Shown here: positions 37,781-48,888 of the stretch, one piece after another
Layout: each line of letters opens with the position of its first letter
Position numbering within the stretch: the first letter of the stretch is position 1
NCBI GenBank assembly: GCA_914767715.1
Contig: OU612074.1
Span: 5,659,501 to 5,723,500 of the forward strand
Source of the DNA: Membranipora membranacea
Taxonomy: Eukaryota > Bryozoa > Gymnolaemata > Cheilostomatida > Membraniporidae
Length of the DNA stretch: 64,000 nt
Direction of reading: 5' to 3'
Notes under the pieces: model-generated
Seen by the model: only the letters and a program-made list of their open reading frames with translations
Databases searched by the model: none
What the model was told of the DNA's origin: nothing
Translations under genes and position numbers: made by a program

Positions 37781-39661
37781 TAATCATGTCACTAATATGA
37801 TCAGACAAAAGAAGAAAAGAGCTATTTCTAATACTATTAAAGAGTCTAAAGGTAATACAAAACCTGTTTGGGATGTATTAAAGAATAAAAAGAAGGAGAC
37901 TTTCCCTGCGACAAATTTGAGTGCAGATCAATTTAACAGCCATTTCACATCCATTGCAAAATCACTCACAAAGAACCTTGTTGTAACAGATGAGATGACA
38001 TTTCCCGTATCCAAACATAATTTGACAGACATACCACAATTCACCCCTTTCACATGTACAAGAATATTGTTCCACATTCCTGATAGTAAAAGTACAGGAC
38101 CTGACAGAATTACAGTGAAGATGTTGAAGCTTTTTTGGCCTTATATTGTGGATATTGTCACCGATATGTTTAACAGGGTTTTAAGCAAAGGACAGTTCCC
38201 TTCAACATGGAAACTAGCTCGAGTTTCACCAATACATGAATCTGGGGATATAAATAACCCATCAAATTATAGGCCAATTTCAGTCTTGCCTGTTCTTTCA
38301 AAAATATTTGAGAAACACATAAATCACCATCTGCAAGAATATCTCACTAAGAACAAAATCATCCATGAGCTTCAATGTGGATTTAGAAAAGGCCATTCTT
38401 GTTCAGACAGTTTATTTAAAATTATTTCAGACTCTTTGGTGGAGAAAATTAATGGAAATGTTATGACATTACTTTTTCTGGATTTTAAAAAGGCATTTGA
38501 CTGTGTATCCCATGTTTTACTACACAATAAGTTGAAGGCTTGCGGCATCGGAGGAAATATGTTAAAACTTCTTGACACCTTCCTGACAGACAGAAGGCAG
38601 TTTGTTAAACTCAATAATATTGAATCTTGTAGATTGCCTATCACAATAGGGGTCCCTCAAGGTTCAATCCTAGCACCAACCTTGTTTCTCATCTTCATAA
38701 CTGATTTATCAACTTCATCAAAATCAGACTCATCATCATATGCATATGCTGATGATACAGTGTTCCTGTCATCTAATTAAAACCTTCAGCAACTAAAGGC
38801 AAAGGCATCTGAAGATTTAAGTGGCATTTTGGATTGGTGCAATCATAACCGGATGGTTATAAATGTTCAGAAATCTCATTACATGCTGCTTAATATCTCA
38901 GATCCGCTTTATGACCTGGAACTGTACATAGGGCATGAAAAACTAAATAGACAGAGAACTACAAGGCTTCTGGGTTTTGTGTTGAATGACTCGCTTTCAT
39001 GGCAGGATCATCTAGAGTATGTATATAAAAAGGTACAACGGAATGTTTACCTACTTCAAAATTTGAGATACTTCTTGGATATAGCAAGTGCCCGCACATT
39101 TTACTTCCAGTTTATCTATTGTCACCTTTTATATGGTATCCATATCATTGGAAACTTGTCCTACAATAACGCCCTCAATAGATTATTTTTGTTGCAAAAA
39201 CGGGCTTTACGTATTATCGCCAATGTGCATTACATCCCGTATTATCTCATTTCAACCCAATCCATTACACAATCATTACAACTCCTACCTCTTCCTAAGC
39301 TTGTTTGTTATTTCACTTCACTTTTTGTGCATAAGATAAACAATTTTTTAACACCTCCATTTATATATAGAGGATTTAAAAACACTACCAAGTTCAATTT
39401 TCGTGATAAACATTCACTTTTATATCATACAGACAATCTAAGATACAAAGTTTCTGCTACATACAATTCTTTACCGTTACATTTGAGATCTAAAGAGAAG
39501 TTTAGTTCATTCAAAACTTTACTTTTCAACCATATATTATCGACTTGACCAACAATTGATGATATTATTTCCCTTCTGTTTCTCCTTTTTTGTTTTAAAA
39601 AAAATTGTTTTCTGGCACTGAGTGCAAAACATTTCGAATGATATGACTTTTGATGCCAATA
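37781..39661 (+). mobile_element. 5'-truncated LINE inserted between TATTTCAC target duplications
   Basis: TATTTCAC stands at 37773-37780 and 39662-39669, and the empty site is seen at 17831-17838. The element begins inside the coding region, so the endonuclease part is missing. It ends about 110 bp after the stop, without a clear poly-A tail. The empty paralogous site makes both boundaries firm. Confidence 0.9.
37782..39548 (+). pseudogene. LINE reverse transcriptase with a single in-frame stop
   Basis: The reading frame runs through reverse-transcriptase motifs in order: STGPDRITVKMLK, NYRPISVLPVLSKIFEK, CGFRKGHSCSD, FLDFKKAFDCVSH, GVPQGSILAP, YAYADDTVFL and RLLGFVLNDSLSWQDH. It ends with the usual Cys-poor C-terminal region. 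One TAA at 38778-38780 interrupts it, and the frame then continues unchanged to the stop at 39546-39548. With the 5' truncation, the copy is dead but fairly young. It belongs to the jockey/CR1-like part of the non-LTR tree. It is a different lineage from the LINE at 2174, judging by the protein. Codons before 37781 in the same frame are flank, not LINE. Confidence 0.88.
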
Positions 39662-40184
39662 TATTTCACAGCACAGTCTCCAAGCCCGCAGTGCAAGGAA
39701 CTGATGCATCATTCTTCACAATGAATGCAGATTATTTCAGTATCATTGGCGTCCGAGATTACGTGGGTGTTTTCATCTAGACTCTTACTGGTGATATAAG
39801 TGCAATCAGTAAATATAGTTTATCAACATTACAGCAAGCTTATAAAAACGAGTTTTCAATTTATCCTGCATACGTCATAGTTTCCAATGGTGATGAAGCT
39901 TTTTCTGTTTTTAGTAATGATGCTGCTGAGACCACAAGAAGGAGTATCTATTGTTGTTTCAATGAAGTTTATGGTATGGAACTCTTAGCATTATACTCAC
40001 CAACAACTTTAAACTGTCAGTTGTAATTTTTGTCATCTTTAGATGATAATCCAGCACCTGGAAGTGTCCCCTTCACCGGTTGTCAAATAGGTTATTTTCA
40101 TTGGGGATTGCCTGCGAATGGCACCGATACAGTTGGCCGTTGCTACATCAGCATATTTTAACAGGATACAGTCGGATTCACATC

Positions 40185-40260
40185 CTATAAAAGCTGGTGC
40201 TTCTGAATGTTCAATCACAAAACATTCATCGCTCAAGCACACAGTTTCCACCAAGCTCAA
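40185..40260 (+). promoter_or_regulatory. B2 TATA box and non-coding first exon
   Basis: TATAAAA lies at about 40185-40191. The leader contains GAATGTTCAATCACAAAACA and ends CCAAGCTCAA at 40260 before GTAAGT. The stretch from about 40070 to 40260 is conserved, inverted, at B3 (45176-45360) and in weaker form at B1. Such conservation outside coding sequence suggests shared promoter elements. Confidence 0.78.
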
Positions 40261-40475
40261 GTAAGTCAGAAGCTCAAAGATTTTTTTGTTGTTGTCTCAG
40301 ACTCACAATTTGTCAACACTGTGAATTTGCAAAAACTTGACACACTCTCTGTATATCAATCATTTGATATCGATCCTCAACAATATGTCTTCAATGATTG
40401 AGCTTTAAAACTTGTACCTGAGCTTGTATTAATCATAATTTTATTTTATTTGCAGCTTACAAACCTGCTGAAACC

Positions 40476-40937
40476 ATGCTGTCACTTAGAGTACTCGTAT
40501 TACTGGTTGTTGTTGTGGCTATCGTTGAATGCGGCAAAAGCTCAAGAAAAAGTAAGTTCTTCAGCAAGATACTTTAGGTTTTTGATTGGTTATGCACGCC
40601 TCATTAGAGTACCTGTTGTTCGACCTTCTCAAAAGTAAGACAGATTAAGAGAAAATGTTTTTTAGCGATATTTTAATCTTTGCCTTTTGCAGAAAGTGCT
40701 GTCAATGGCAACGGGAATGGAAACAACAACAAAGATAGTGGAGTAAATGGAAACGGAAACGGAAACGGAAACAAAGGTAATGGTGTAAACGGAAATGGAA
40801 ATGGAAATGACAACAAGGGCAAAGGAGAAAATGGAAACGGAAACGGAAATGGAAATTCAAGATCTGGAACTAATGGCAACGGAAATGGCAACGGAAACTC
40901 TAACTCTGGAAAGAAATGGGTTTCCAAATCATACTAA
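40476..40937 (+). CDS. B2: secreted Asn-Gly repeat protein (family B)
   Basis: A predicted secreted protein of 106 residues, function unknown. Coding exons are 40476-40551 and 40693-40937; the intron (40552-40691/2, GTAAGT to TTTTGCAG) is in phase 1. The first exon encodes a clear signal peptide, MLSLRVLVLLVVVVAIVEC. The second is almost entirely Asn and Gly (NGNGNGNGNK blocks of about 14 residues separated by KGNG, KGKGE and SRSGT) and ends SGKKWVSKSY. A 195-bp intron (40261-40455) separates the leader exon. AATAAA overlaps the stop, and another lies at 41044-41049. NG repeats occur in some molluscan shell-matrix proteins, but nothing here proves that relationship. Confidence 0.87.
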
Positions 40938-40959
40938 TAAACATAAGATTCTTTAACTT

Positions 40960-42943
40960 CTGCATCTTGCATTGCTTTTGACTTATGATGGCTGAAATAG
41001 ATATTATACTTGGCTCCTTCAATTCTTATAAAGTGAAATTAAAAATAAATAATTGCTAATGCGTTAACCTACAGTTGTTTCCCTCAACAAAAAATATCAT
41101 AAAGCAAGTTCAAACCCATCGAACCACTCTATCAAGCTCAGCAAGATTACTTTGATTTTCATTCCCGCCTTGAAACAACAAATACAAGTCAACCTGATCT
41201 GTATCATAAATAACTGACACATCATGAGCTACTGATAAGACACTTTCCAATTGTGATGGAAACAGGGGAATTTTTTAATTCACACAATGATGAACACTGC
41301 TTACTACTATGTGTTCTGAACAAACCATTTACAAATCAACACAGAAGATAATAATGCTAAATAATATGGTTTTGTATCTGGCACAGAGCTGCATGATTCC
41401 AAATTGATATTGAAAACAAATCAGTGATGAAGCCAACGCAAAAAAGACAGACCATGTTCAACCAGAGGTTATTTTGTCTAAGATTTACGCACGCTGTGAT
41501 ATTTTGTTATTGTGACACAACAAAGTTTTTGGCTTGAAAAAACTCTATTCTGCCCTTGCAACACTCGCCTTGTCTTGGTAATCAGGCTCAATACATGACA
41601 ATTACCAGGTCGACTAGAATGGGAATTGCTCTCCCTCAAATAACAAAGGAAAACTTGTTGGTAAGGAAAACTTGCAACATTGTTACTAGCCAATGATTGG
41701 CTTTTTTGTTATTCACATCTTAGCTTCAGTCAGAAATCTGGTCACTATGCAAGTAATGAAAGAAAAAAGTCGGCAATTTGCATATGTTAGTGCTGACATC
41801 GAAGTAGACACAGCGAATAAACATAACAACCATTATGCAAGGAACTGATGCAGTGTAGCACTATGATAAGAAAATGTTAGGTCATCTATTCAAGCACAAT
41901 TATTCATTACAAATTTCTTCAAAGAAACAAGAAAATCATTCGAAAGTTGCATGCTAACAACTTACTAGTGTAACCGTCTTCAATGCCAACTCAGATTTCA
42001 GCTCTGAAGGATGATTGGTAGAAAACAGGTTTCTCCTGCACACTTTTATTGTACAAAAGCGCCAAAATATACCTGTTGATCACTGATATACACCAAATAA
42101 AGCCCTTTATCAACTTATTGTCTTGTCATCACATGACAAAATGGAGAGTGTTCGTTATATCATTCATACATCATATCTTAGATTGGCACAACTCAATATA
42201 TCCTCATAAGCAATGTCATCAATTTAGGAACACAACACAAGTCCCGCCCATCGCTGAAAAAGATTCTAGTGGTATCTCTAAATAAAAATTATCTTGGAGT
42301 CAATATTTCCAAATGCACCAGAAGAAATTGCAAAACCCTTAGAGAAAATATCATACCAAGTTGTATAATACTCCCAATTCCACCGTCCCAGAGACAGTGA
42401 TAGTGAAAGCAAACAAACGACAAGCTAGAGTCATACTTATGAAAAAATGTTATGCGTTCCTGGAAGACTACAGGAGTGATTGCAGAAGACCAGAAAGTCA
42501 GAACCTACCGTCTCTCCAGATCCAACAACAATACCAACATCAAATGAAAATGCAGGCCTTTTGAATAAGTTGGATTAAGCAAGAATCTGTCATAACTGTT
42601 GATCTCCACACAAACTTATGATAAGGTTGATTAAAAATCCGATGTCTTATCACTCGCCCATCCCAAGGCATGGGCGGCAAAATATTATTGCCTTATTGGC
42701 GAGGCGAGGCCGCAATATCTGCGCCAATTTGCTCTCTGTTTGCAGGCAGGTCGGAGCACACCTTGGGGACCAACCAATCCCTTTCTTTTTGCATTTACTC
42801 TTGGTATACAAATGTTTGCACTGTGACCAAGATCATAGCTGATTTTTGAGTCAATGATCGAAACATCACAAAGATTGATTAATATGCTTGTGAGTATGTA
42901 TGTAGATATAAGATACCAATAACAATTGCTCAGTCTATAAGTT
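40960..42943. other. No gene recognised between B2 and the SINE
   Basis: There are only scattered short frames on both strands, without domains, splice partners or repeat structure that I can identify. Confidence 0.45.
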
Positions 42944-43320
42944 ATGCTCAGTAGTAAGCGTGCCTGCCATATGGTCAGCCGGATGTGGGTTCAAACCCAA
43001 ACGGTACCAAAAGTTGTTTCAACTTTGGCTGGTCACATAGTTCCTTCAGATCAGGACTAAACATTATTGAGGTCTTCTGTGTGTACAACATCATTGTGGA
43101 TGCAGATTAAAGAACCCTCCGGTATGATATAGCTCTAAACAGGAGGATACTGTTATCAACCACTGCAGCTCTGGCCTTGTAGCTCTATGCTTAACGCCTG
43201 GATAAAGCTGTCAGTGGTTGAAAAGCGGCACTAACAACTTGGAACCCTAGTCGTAACTATAAAAACCTCTTCCTAGCAGCACCTTGGTGCCGTTATCATC
43301 TACTTAGATGGACAGCAACA
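42944..43320 (+). mobile_element. tRNA-derived SINE, family 2
   Basis: It has an A-box-like TATGCTCAGTAGTAAG, followed about 45 bp later by a near-consensus B box GGTTCAAACCC, both in pol III promoter arrangement. A body unrelated to family 1 follows, including CTGTCAGTGGTTGAAAAGCG. I could not place the ends exactly. It could be a decayed member of a long-bodied SINE family. Confidence 0.65.
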
Positions 43321-44270
43321 TTATTACAAACAATTGCTCACAATGAACAAATATTATGATATGAATATAAATTGATAAGATGTGATGTAAACTCTATGTC
43401 CAGGCATGATCTTTATCGAAGCTAAGTTCAGATATTGGTCCTAACTTGGCATATGAGTCATCAAAATTATCTAACTAAGGCTTTTGTGTACAACATAAGG
43501 GACCAGGAGAAAGATTCAACTATTGCAAGCTCTTTCTCAACCAAGCAACCTCTGTACCGAAATCAGTGGGTCAGTTTGGAAAATGTTTGATTACATTACC
43601 ATGTCATGAGCAACAACTGTTTAAGGGTTCAGGGATGTCATTCAAATGTACAATTAGCTAATGCTATATGCAAAATTGTTTGGTCAAAGTTCTAAAAACG
43701 CATCAATCCGTTGCTTTTGTTTGTTAGGCACATCATTTAGTCATTGCTCATTGCTGTCTCTACTTTAGCTTCCAAGTTTAGCACAAACATACGTAAATGA
43801 TTTTATCTGTAATTAGCCAAATTAGACGGGATTGCATGAATCTAAGAAAATCACATCTGGTTGTTCATGGGCTGTCATTTTTGTCTTGACAGTATCACTG
43901 ATAAGTTCAATATGAAGGTCATGATTAAGTTGGTATCATGCGGCACAGTGTCAGATATAAGTTCTCTAGCATTATTATGACTTTTTCAGTTTTGCAATTT
44001 CTGTGTTTCAAGAATTATTTTGTCAGAACACACAGTAGTATGCAGCTGTCATCATTGAGAGGTTGGCAAAATGTCTCAGTTTGTAGGGCAATTAGAATAT
44101 GTTGCATTTGTAGATATGCGCATGCTATGCTGGTGATTTATGAAACTGAACCGTTTGCACCATATTTGTTGTATCAGAACAGGAGAAGAAATAAAACAAG
44201 CTGGCTGAGGATGAATGACTGATTTAGGACATTCAAGTTGAGTTATTAAACATGATTATTATGAATTGAG
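43321..44270. other. No gene recognised downstream of B3
   Basis: The 94-codon frame at 43938-44222 has no family features. A TTTATT at 44275-44280 (AATAAA on the minus strand) is a possible B3 polyadenylation signal. Confidence 0.4.
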
Positions 44271-44379
44271 AATTGTTTATTAAGATTTTCACTTTCAAAG
44301 AATAAAAGATCCAGGTATTTCATCTATTTAAGTCATTCGAAGTCAAAACAATGCAATCTTTGCAGGAGTTATTGATTTT

Positions 44380-44955
44380 TTATGATGAAAAGTATGATCT
44401 GGCAGCCCATGGGTTCTTTCCAGAGTTAGAGTTTCCGTTTCCATTTCCATTGGTTCCAGATCCCTTGTTTCCGTTTCCATTTCCGTTTCCATTAGTTCCA
44501 GATCCCTTATTTCCGTTTCCGTTTCCATTTCCATTAGTTCCATCTCCCTTATTTCCGTTTCCATTTCCGTTTCCATTTTCTCCTTTGCCCTTGTTCTCAT
44601 TTCCGTTTCCGTTTCCGTTTACGCCTTTGCCTTTGTTTCCGTTTCCATTTCCGTTTCCATTTACTCCACTTCCTTTGTTGCTGTTTCCATTACCGTTGCC
44701 ATTGACAGGGCCGTCTAAAAATAATACAACACATAGATGTACCAAAAGATGTTGGTAGTAAATTTGAGGAAATTGAATGTTTTATTGCAATAATTGAATC
44801 AATGTTGTGCTGTTTGAAAACAGACGAATATATTATGTGTTTATTCTGAAATAACAACTTATCTGGCTGATGAACTTACCATTTCTTGAGCTTTTGCCGC
44901 ATTCTACGATAGCCACAACAACAACCAGTAATACGAGTACTTTGAGTGACTGCAT
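44380..44955 (-). CDS. B3: secreted Asn-Gly repeat protein (family B)
   Basis: A predicted secreted protein of 136 residues. Coding exons are 44955-44880 and 44714-44380, with a phase-1 GT-AG intron of 165 bp. The signal peptide MQSLKVLVLLVVVVAIVEC is almost the same as that of B2, and the first coding exon has the same length (76 nt). The second exon has six blocks of the form NGNGNGNGNKGxG with linkers SGV, KGV, KGE, DGT and SGT, and ends SGKNPWAARSYFSS. It is 30 residues longer than B2 through extra repeat blocks, as expected of unequal exchange in a repetitive exon. It faces B2, and the two form an inverted pair about 3.4 kb apart. The long opposite-strand frame 44351-44758 (Pro-Phe repeats) is a shadow. 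Confidence 0.87.
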
Positions 44956-45175
44956 GGTTACAGCAGGTCTTTGATCTGTAAATGAAATGAGAATAATAAT
45001 GATTGATACGTCTTAGCTCCACATTTATAGCAAAATAATGAAAGAAATTTTGCTGAGGATTGAAATAAAGTTTATATACAAAGAATATGCCTAGCTTTTA
45101 CAAATTCACATTGTTGACAGTATGGAAGTCCCTGAGAGAAGAACAAATAAAACAATTGATATAGCGCCGACTTAC

Positions 45176-45250
45176 TTGAGCTTGGTGGAGGTAGTGTGTT
45201 TGAGTGATGAATGCTTTGTGATTGAACATTCAGAAGCACCAGCTTTTATA
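45176..45250 (-). promoter_or_regulatory. B3 TATA box and non-coding first exon
   Basis: TATAAAA lies at 45250-45244 on the minus strand. The leader with GAATGTTCAATCACAAAGCA ends CCAAGCTCAA at 45176 before GTAAGT. The intron runs 45175-44976. Conservation with B2 extends upstream to about 45360. Confidence 0.78.
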
Positions 45251-45360
45251 GGAGGAGAATGAGGCTGTATCCTGTTAAAATCTGCTGATGCAATGGTGGC
45301 AAACTGTATCGGTGCCATTCTGAGGCAATCTCCAATGACATTACCCTATTTGTCAACCAG

Positions 45361-46860
45361 TGACAGTAAAATCCCACTTCCATGTGCCAGATTATTGATT
45401 ATCATTTCCAAATGACAGACAGAAGCAATCGCTATATGCAGTGATTGAAAATGATGCTAAAATTTCTCATACCTCAGATATTCCATTGGAAAGGTAGTGT
45501 AGACCCCACCCAATGACATTAATATACCAGAAACGGCTTCAAAAACATTGACAATTATGTTTGATCTATACTAGACAGTTGGCGGCTAACAGTAATGAAA
45601 GAAGCCAAGTGGTTAATTTGAATTGCAAACACGCAAATTTTATTGATAGCATATGGGCTTGGACTTGGAGATTTCTGTGCTATTGGCAAACATAGAAGTA
45701 ATTTATATTGTTCATGCTTGGGAAAGTCAGAATCAACAGTAAGGGTGCGAATCAATTTGTTATTCACCCGATGTGGATGTTTTACATTGACCCTAACTAG
45801 AATATCATTGTCTCAGCTACATTTTTACAAGAATATCATATTACTGTCATGAACAGCTCAAAACTGTCTGTAGGGTGATCAAAATTCAGCTTCAAATATA
45901 TATCTATATAAATCAATTTATCCATTACCGTTATCCCCTCAAACACCAGAGTAAGGATTGGTCAACCAGCTAAAGGTAAGCACATGTGATCGTTTGGCAC
46001 CTGTGCGCTTTTTATTTTTCCATCCATTTCTGAGTTTATCCATCTTATATCTTGTGTGAGCAATGTGCACATGTTTACCTCTTCATTGGTCTTGCAACCC
46101 TATAAAACAGGCAGTCGTCTCAAGTTTTCAACAATTTGCATCGTCATTATATTTCCATTAATTACAAATTTTAGCTTCAAATATTTGACATTTGAGATAG
46201 TTATATATTAAATAATAACAAATTCCATCTAAATTTCAATGAAGCCATTCATTCACGCAACCTCTACTACATTTGGCACACTCTTGCTTACATGCTGAAG
46301 CACTTTTGACCATCAATTAGTTGTCAGGTTATGCTCTTCACTGGCATTATTTCCTGATGACCCGCAATTGGATGAGGCCAGGAGGAGCAATGACAGTATA
46401 TGAGACACTTTATGGCAAAAAGGATCGGAGTCAACTCAAGTTTAATGAAGTCAAAAAACAATTTCAGAGGAGCTGGCATCGATCATCAATTTTCAGAATC
46501 ACCTGAACCAGTGAGAGTGACAAGAAAGTTGCTACTTCAATGCTCAAATTTGTATACTATCATCACAAGTACAATGTCTTTTCATGCTGATGCCATCTAA
46601 GGAGCTACCTACTGCCTGAATTTGGGAAAAGTCTACTGGTGTCTCGATCCAGAACTCACTCAACTCAATGGAAGTGTGATTCATTCCCGTGGGGGCAATG
46701 ATAATTTGATTTTGGGCATGTCAATGTAGTTATTATTAGATTGCATCAGGCTAGCAATGCAGTAATACTATCCTGGAGTTTAATGCAGCCATGTGAAGCC
46801 TAGTGCAGTCTGATAACTTTCATGGCACTTGTGTCAAATTAGAAAAAATGTTAAAAAAAC
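45361..46860. other. Intergenic between B3 and the A3 region, no gene recognised
   Basis: The frames at 45643-45852 and 46321-46600 are short and unsupported. This interval separates two outward-facing genes, B3 and A3. Confidence 0.4.
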
Positions 46861-48500
46861 GGCTTGGTTTCTTAAAAGTTTTCTACAATACTGTCAAGAT
46901 CATTATGATAAAGAGATCAATAATGGTTAATTTGATGTGTTTATCCCCTTATTATCTGCCTAGATGCTTCAGTTGTTGACTTCCCTAATAACTGCTCAGA
47001 TGTTAACAGGCAGTCAATCTCAATTAACTCTCGCCGGTAGTGCTTAGGACAATGACATTAGGTGACAGTTTTAAAACTCAGCAAAATATCTAGATCCGCA
47101 AGCAGATGTTGCCCTACTAAAAATTCAGTGCACCTTGTCAAAAAGGAATATAGCACACTCTGACAAATAATATAAATTTACCGAGCATGACGGAAGTCTA
47201 TGCATTTTTTGCAGTTGTACACTTTATAAGCATTGATGGTCATGTACACTGGCCGAGCATGGTTTTGATAATATAACATGAATCATAGAATTATTTTTTT
47301 CAGGCCTTAGGCAGTCTGATCAAGCTCAAAAGAAATTTTGATGCAAACTATGTAATATATAATGCCTTAATGTGACACTTACTCCTCTTATTCAGCTAGA
47401 GTGTGATGTTGTAACCGAGGTAAATCTATTCGACCTCACCTAAGACTGGCATGCTGATCAGTCATGAAAGTTATTCAAAAACCATTAAAACTCTGTTCCT
47501 AGATGTCTTAATTGTTTACTTAGCTTGGAATGGTCAAGAAATATTCCATACAAGTATAGCTTATTAATGATACCATAATGTTGAAAATAGCAGTGTGCGT
47601 AATGCAAAGTATACACTGAAGAATGAGAAAAAAGATATCCAGAGCATGACACAATATTTTACAGACCCTATGCAATCAAACAACACATTCTTACTCTGAA
47701 AGGTGATAGGAGCTAGCTATGAGTGGCGCTAATACAATAATTTAATTCATAGATTGTAGATCATGACCCTTGCACTAGCTGTTGCAATTGGTAAACTTGT
47801 TAGCTTACTGACAATATTTGCTGTATAGAATAAATATAATATATTACAGTGTTTCCGATTGTGCAAAGATGGCAAGGCAGTTAGAACCTCTTTATGAGAC
47901 CATATTCTGTGTAAATTGTAAGCAAAAATTATAGCAAAGTACCATAAAAATATTTAGCTCACCACATAATCCAGAAAGCTCTATGGAACAAAGAGGGCTT
48001 GCTTTATGGCCCAAGTAGGAATAGCAGAGAATCAGACCCTGGGCCTTGCAACTATTTGTGCAAGGCAGTGAATCAGCAACGGAGCTTTTTCTGTACTTCC
48101 ACAGCATTAGAATTGAGTTTATCTTAATGATGCTAAGCAGTTTACAATGTCAAAAAACGGAGATGGTATGTCGATATTTTGTTTACACTGTGTGACTTAA
48201 CACCACCAACACCTGACAATAGGATTATTTTTAGCAAATGCACCCTATCTTGATGTATAAGCAAGTTATTTTGTGCATTGTCATTGCCATCAATCAAAAA
48301 CAGGCCTACTTTTGTCTTCATTAAGTGACAAATCTATTATTTTATGGGACATGTTGATGAATCGATTTTTCTTATACCTGCGTCAATTACATTTTATTAC
48401 CTCATTAGATAACCTTTATTGTGGCTTAATGACTGTTTTATTGGTACAGAAAAGCTAGCTCACTTCCACATGGTATTTATAACTTCAATATTAGTATCCG
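46860..48500 (-). repeat. Inverted, diverged copy of the A1 upstream region
   Basis: Read on the minus strand, this shares blocks with 13.9-16.4 kb in matching order. Examples are the TTTATCTTAATGATGCTAAG block near 48118 (inverse of about 14697-14720), the GTTAGCTTACTGACAATATT block near 47798 (inverse of about 14955), and the TTATCTGCC/CTTTATCAT block near 46910-46965 (inverse of about 16110-16165). With A3 it forms one inverted duplicate of the A locus of at least 3 kb. Divergence is high, so it is much older than the tandem duplication. Confidence 0.65.
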
Positions 48501-48552
48501 ACTATGTAGTTTTGTAACAGACTGGCAATCAAGGCACCTGAAAAGAAAGAGT

Positions 48553-48606
48553 ATAAAAAATGGTGCAATGAGCATTCATTCAATAAACTTGTCTCAACTA
48601 CCAAAG
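48553..48606 (+). promoter_or_regulatory. A3 TATA box and non-coding first exon
   Basis: TATAAAA lies at 48553-48559. The leader contains CAATAAACTTGTCTCAACTA and ends CCAAAG at 48606 before GTCAGT. The intron 48607-48885 ends TTTGTAG and joins AAG-ATG, exactly as in A1. Confidence 0.75.
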
Positions 48607-48888
48607 GTCAGTTAAGCTTAAATTTATCTTGCGTCATGACATCCCATTTTTATTCAATTTTGTGTGCAAAGAAATGTATTCTCTTAAATCTGCTACTGGA
48701 ATAATATGGTAACCTAAGTACTATTGACGAGTAATGCAGGAAATCGAAAATCTTTAACACCTTATGTCTTGATTTAGTTTTAAGGTAAAAATAAAATTAT
48801 TTCAGCCGTCCATCTATGTAAGTGAATGAACAGTTTGGCGGAATGCTCACGCCTAAAGAAATTCAATCACTCTGAATATTTGTAGAAG

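Larger units (their letters stand above)
37428..39951 (+). repeat. Junction and partial third copy of the tandem unit, split by a LINE
   Basis: Bases 37428-37780 match the end of copy 1 (17481-17838). Bases 39662-39951 match 17831-18116, which corresponds to bases 1-227 of the unit. The LINE at 37781-39661 separates the two parts. Homology is lost near 39951, where sequence upstream of gene B2 begins. The window therefore holds the end of the second unit and only about 230 bp of a third. This fragment differs from the others at several positions, so it is not part of the near-identical block. Confidence 0.8.

Noticed and set aside
42944-43010. Possible functional tRNA gene from A-box and B-box-like motifs
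   Set aside because: I cannot fold a convincing acceptor stem or cloverleaf, and a long SINE body follows. The same applies to the family 1 SINEs.
44351-44758. 135-codon Pro/Phe-rich frame on the plus strand
   Set aside because: It is the exact shadow of the B3 Asn-Gly exon on the other strand; the repeat leaves several frames open. The same applies to 40673-40927 opposite B2 and 44343-44600.
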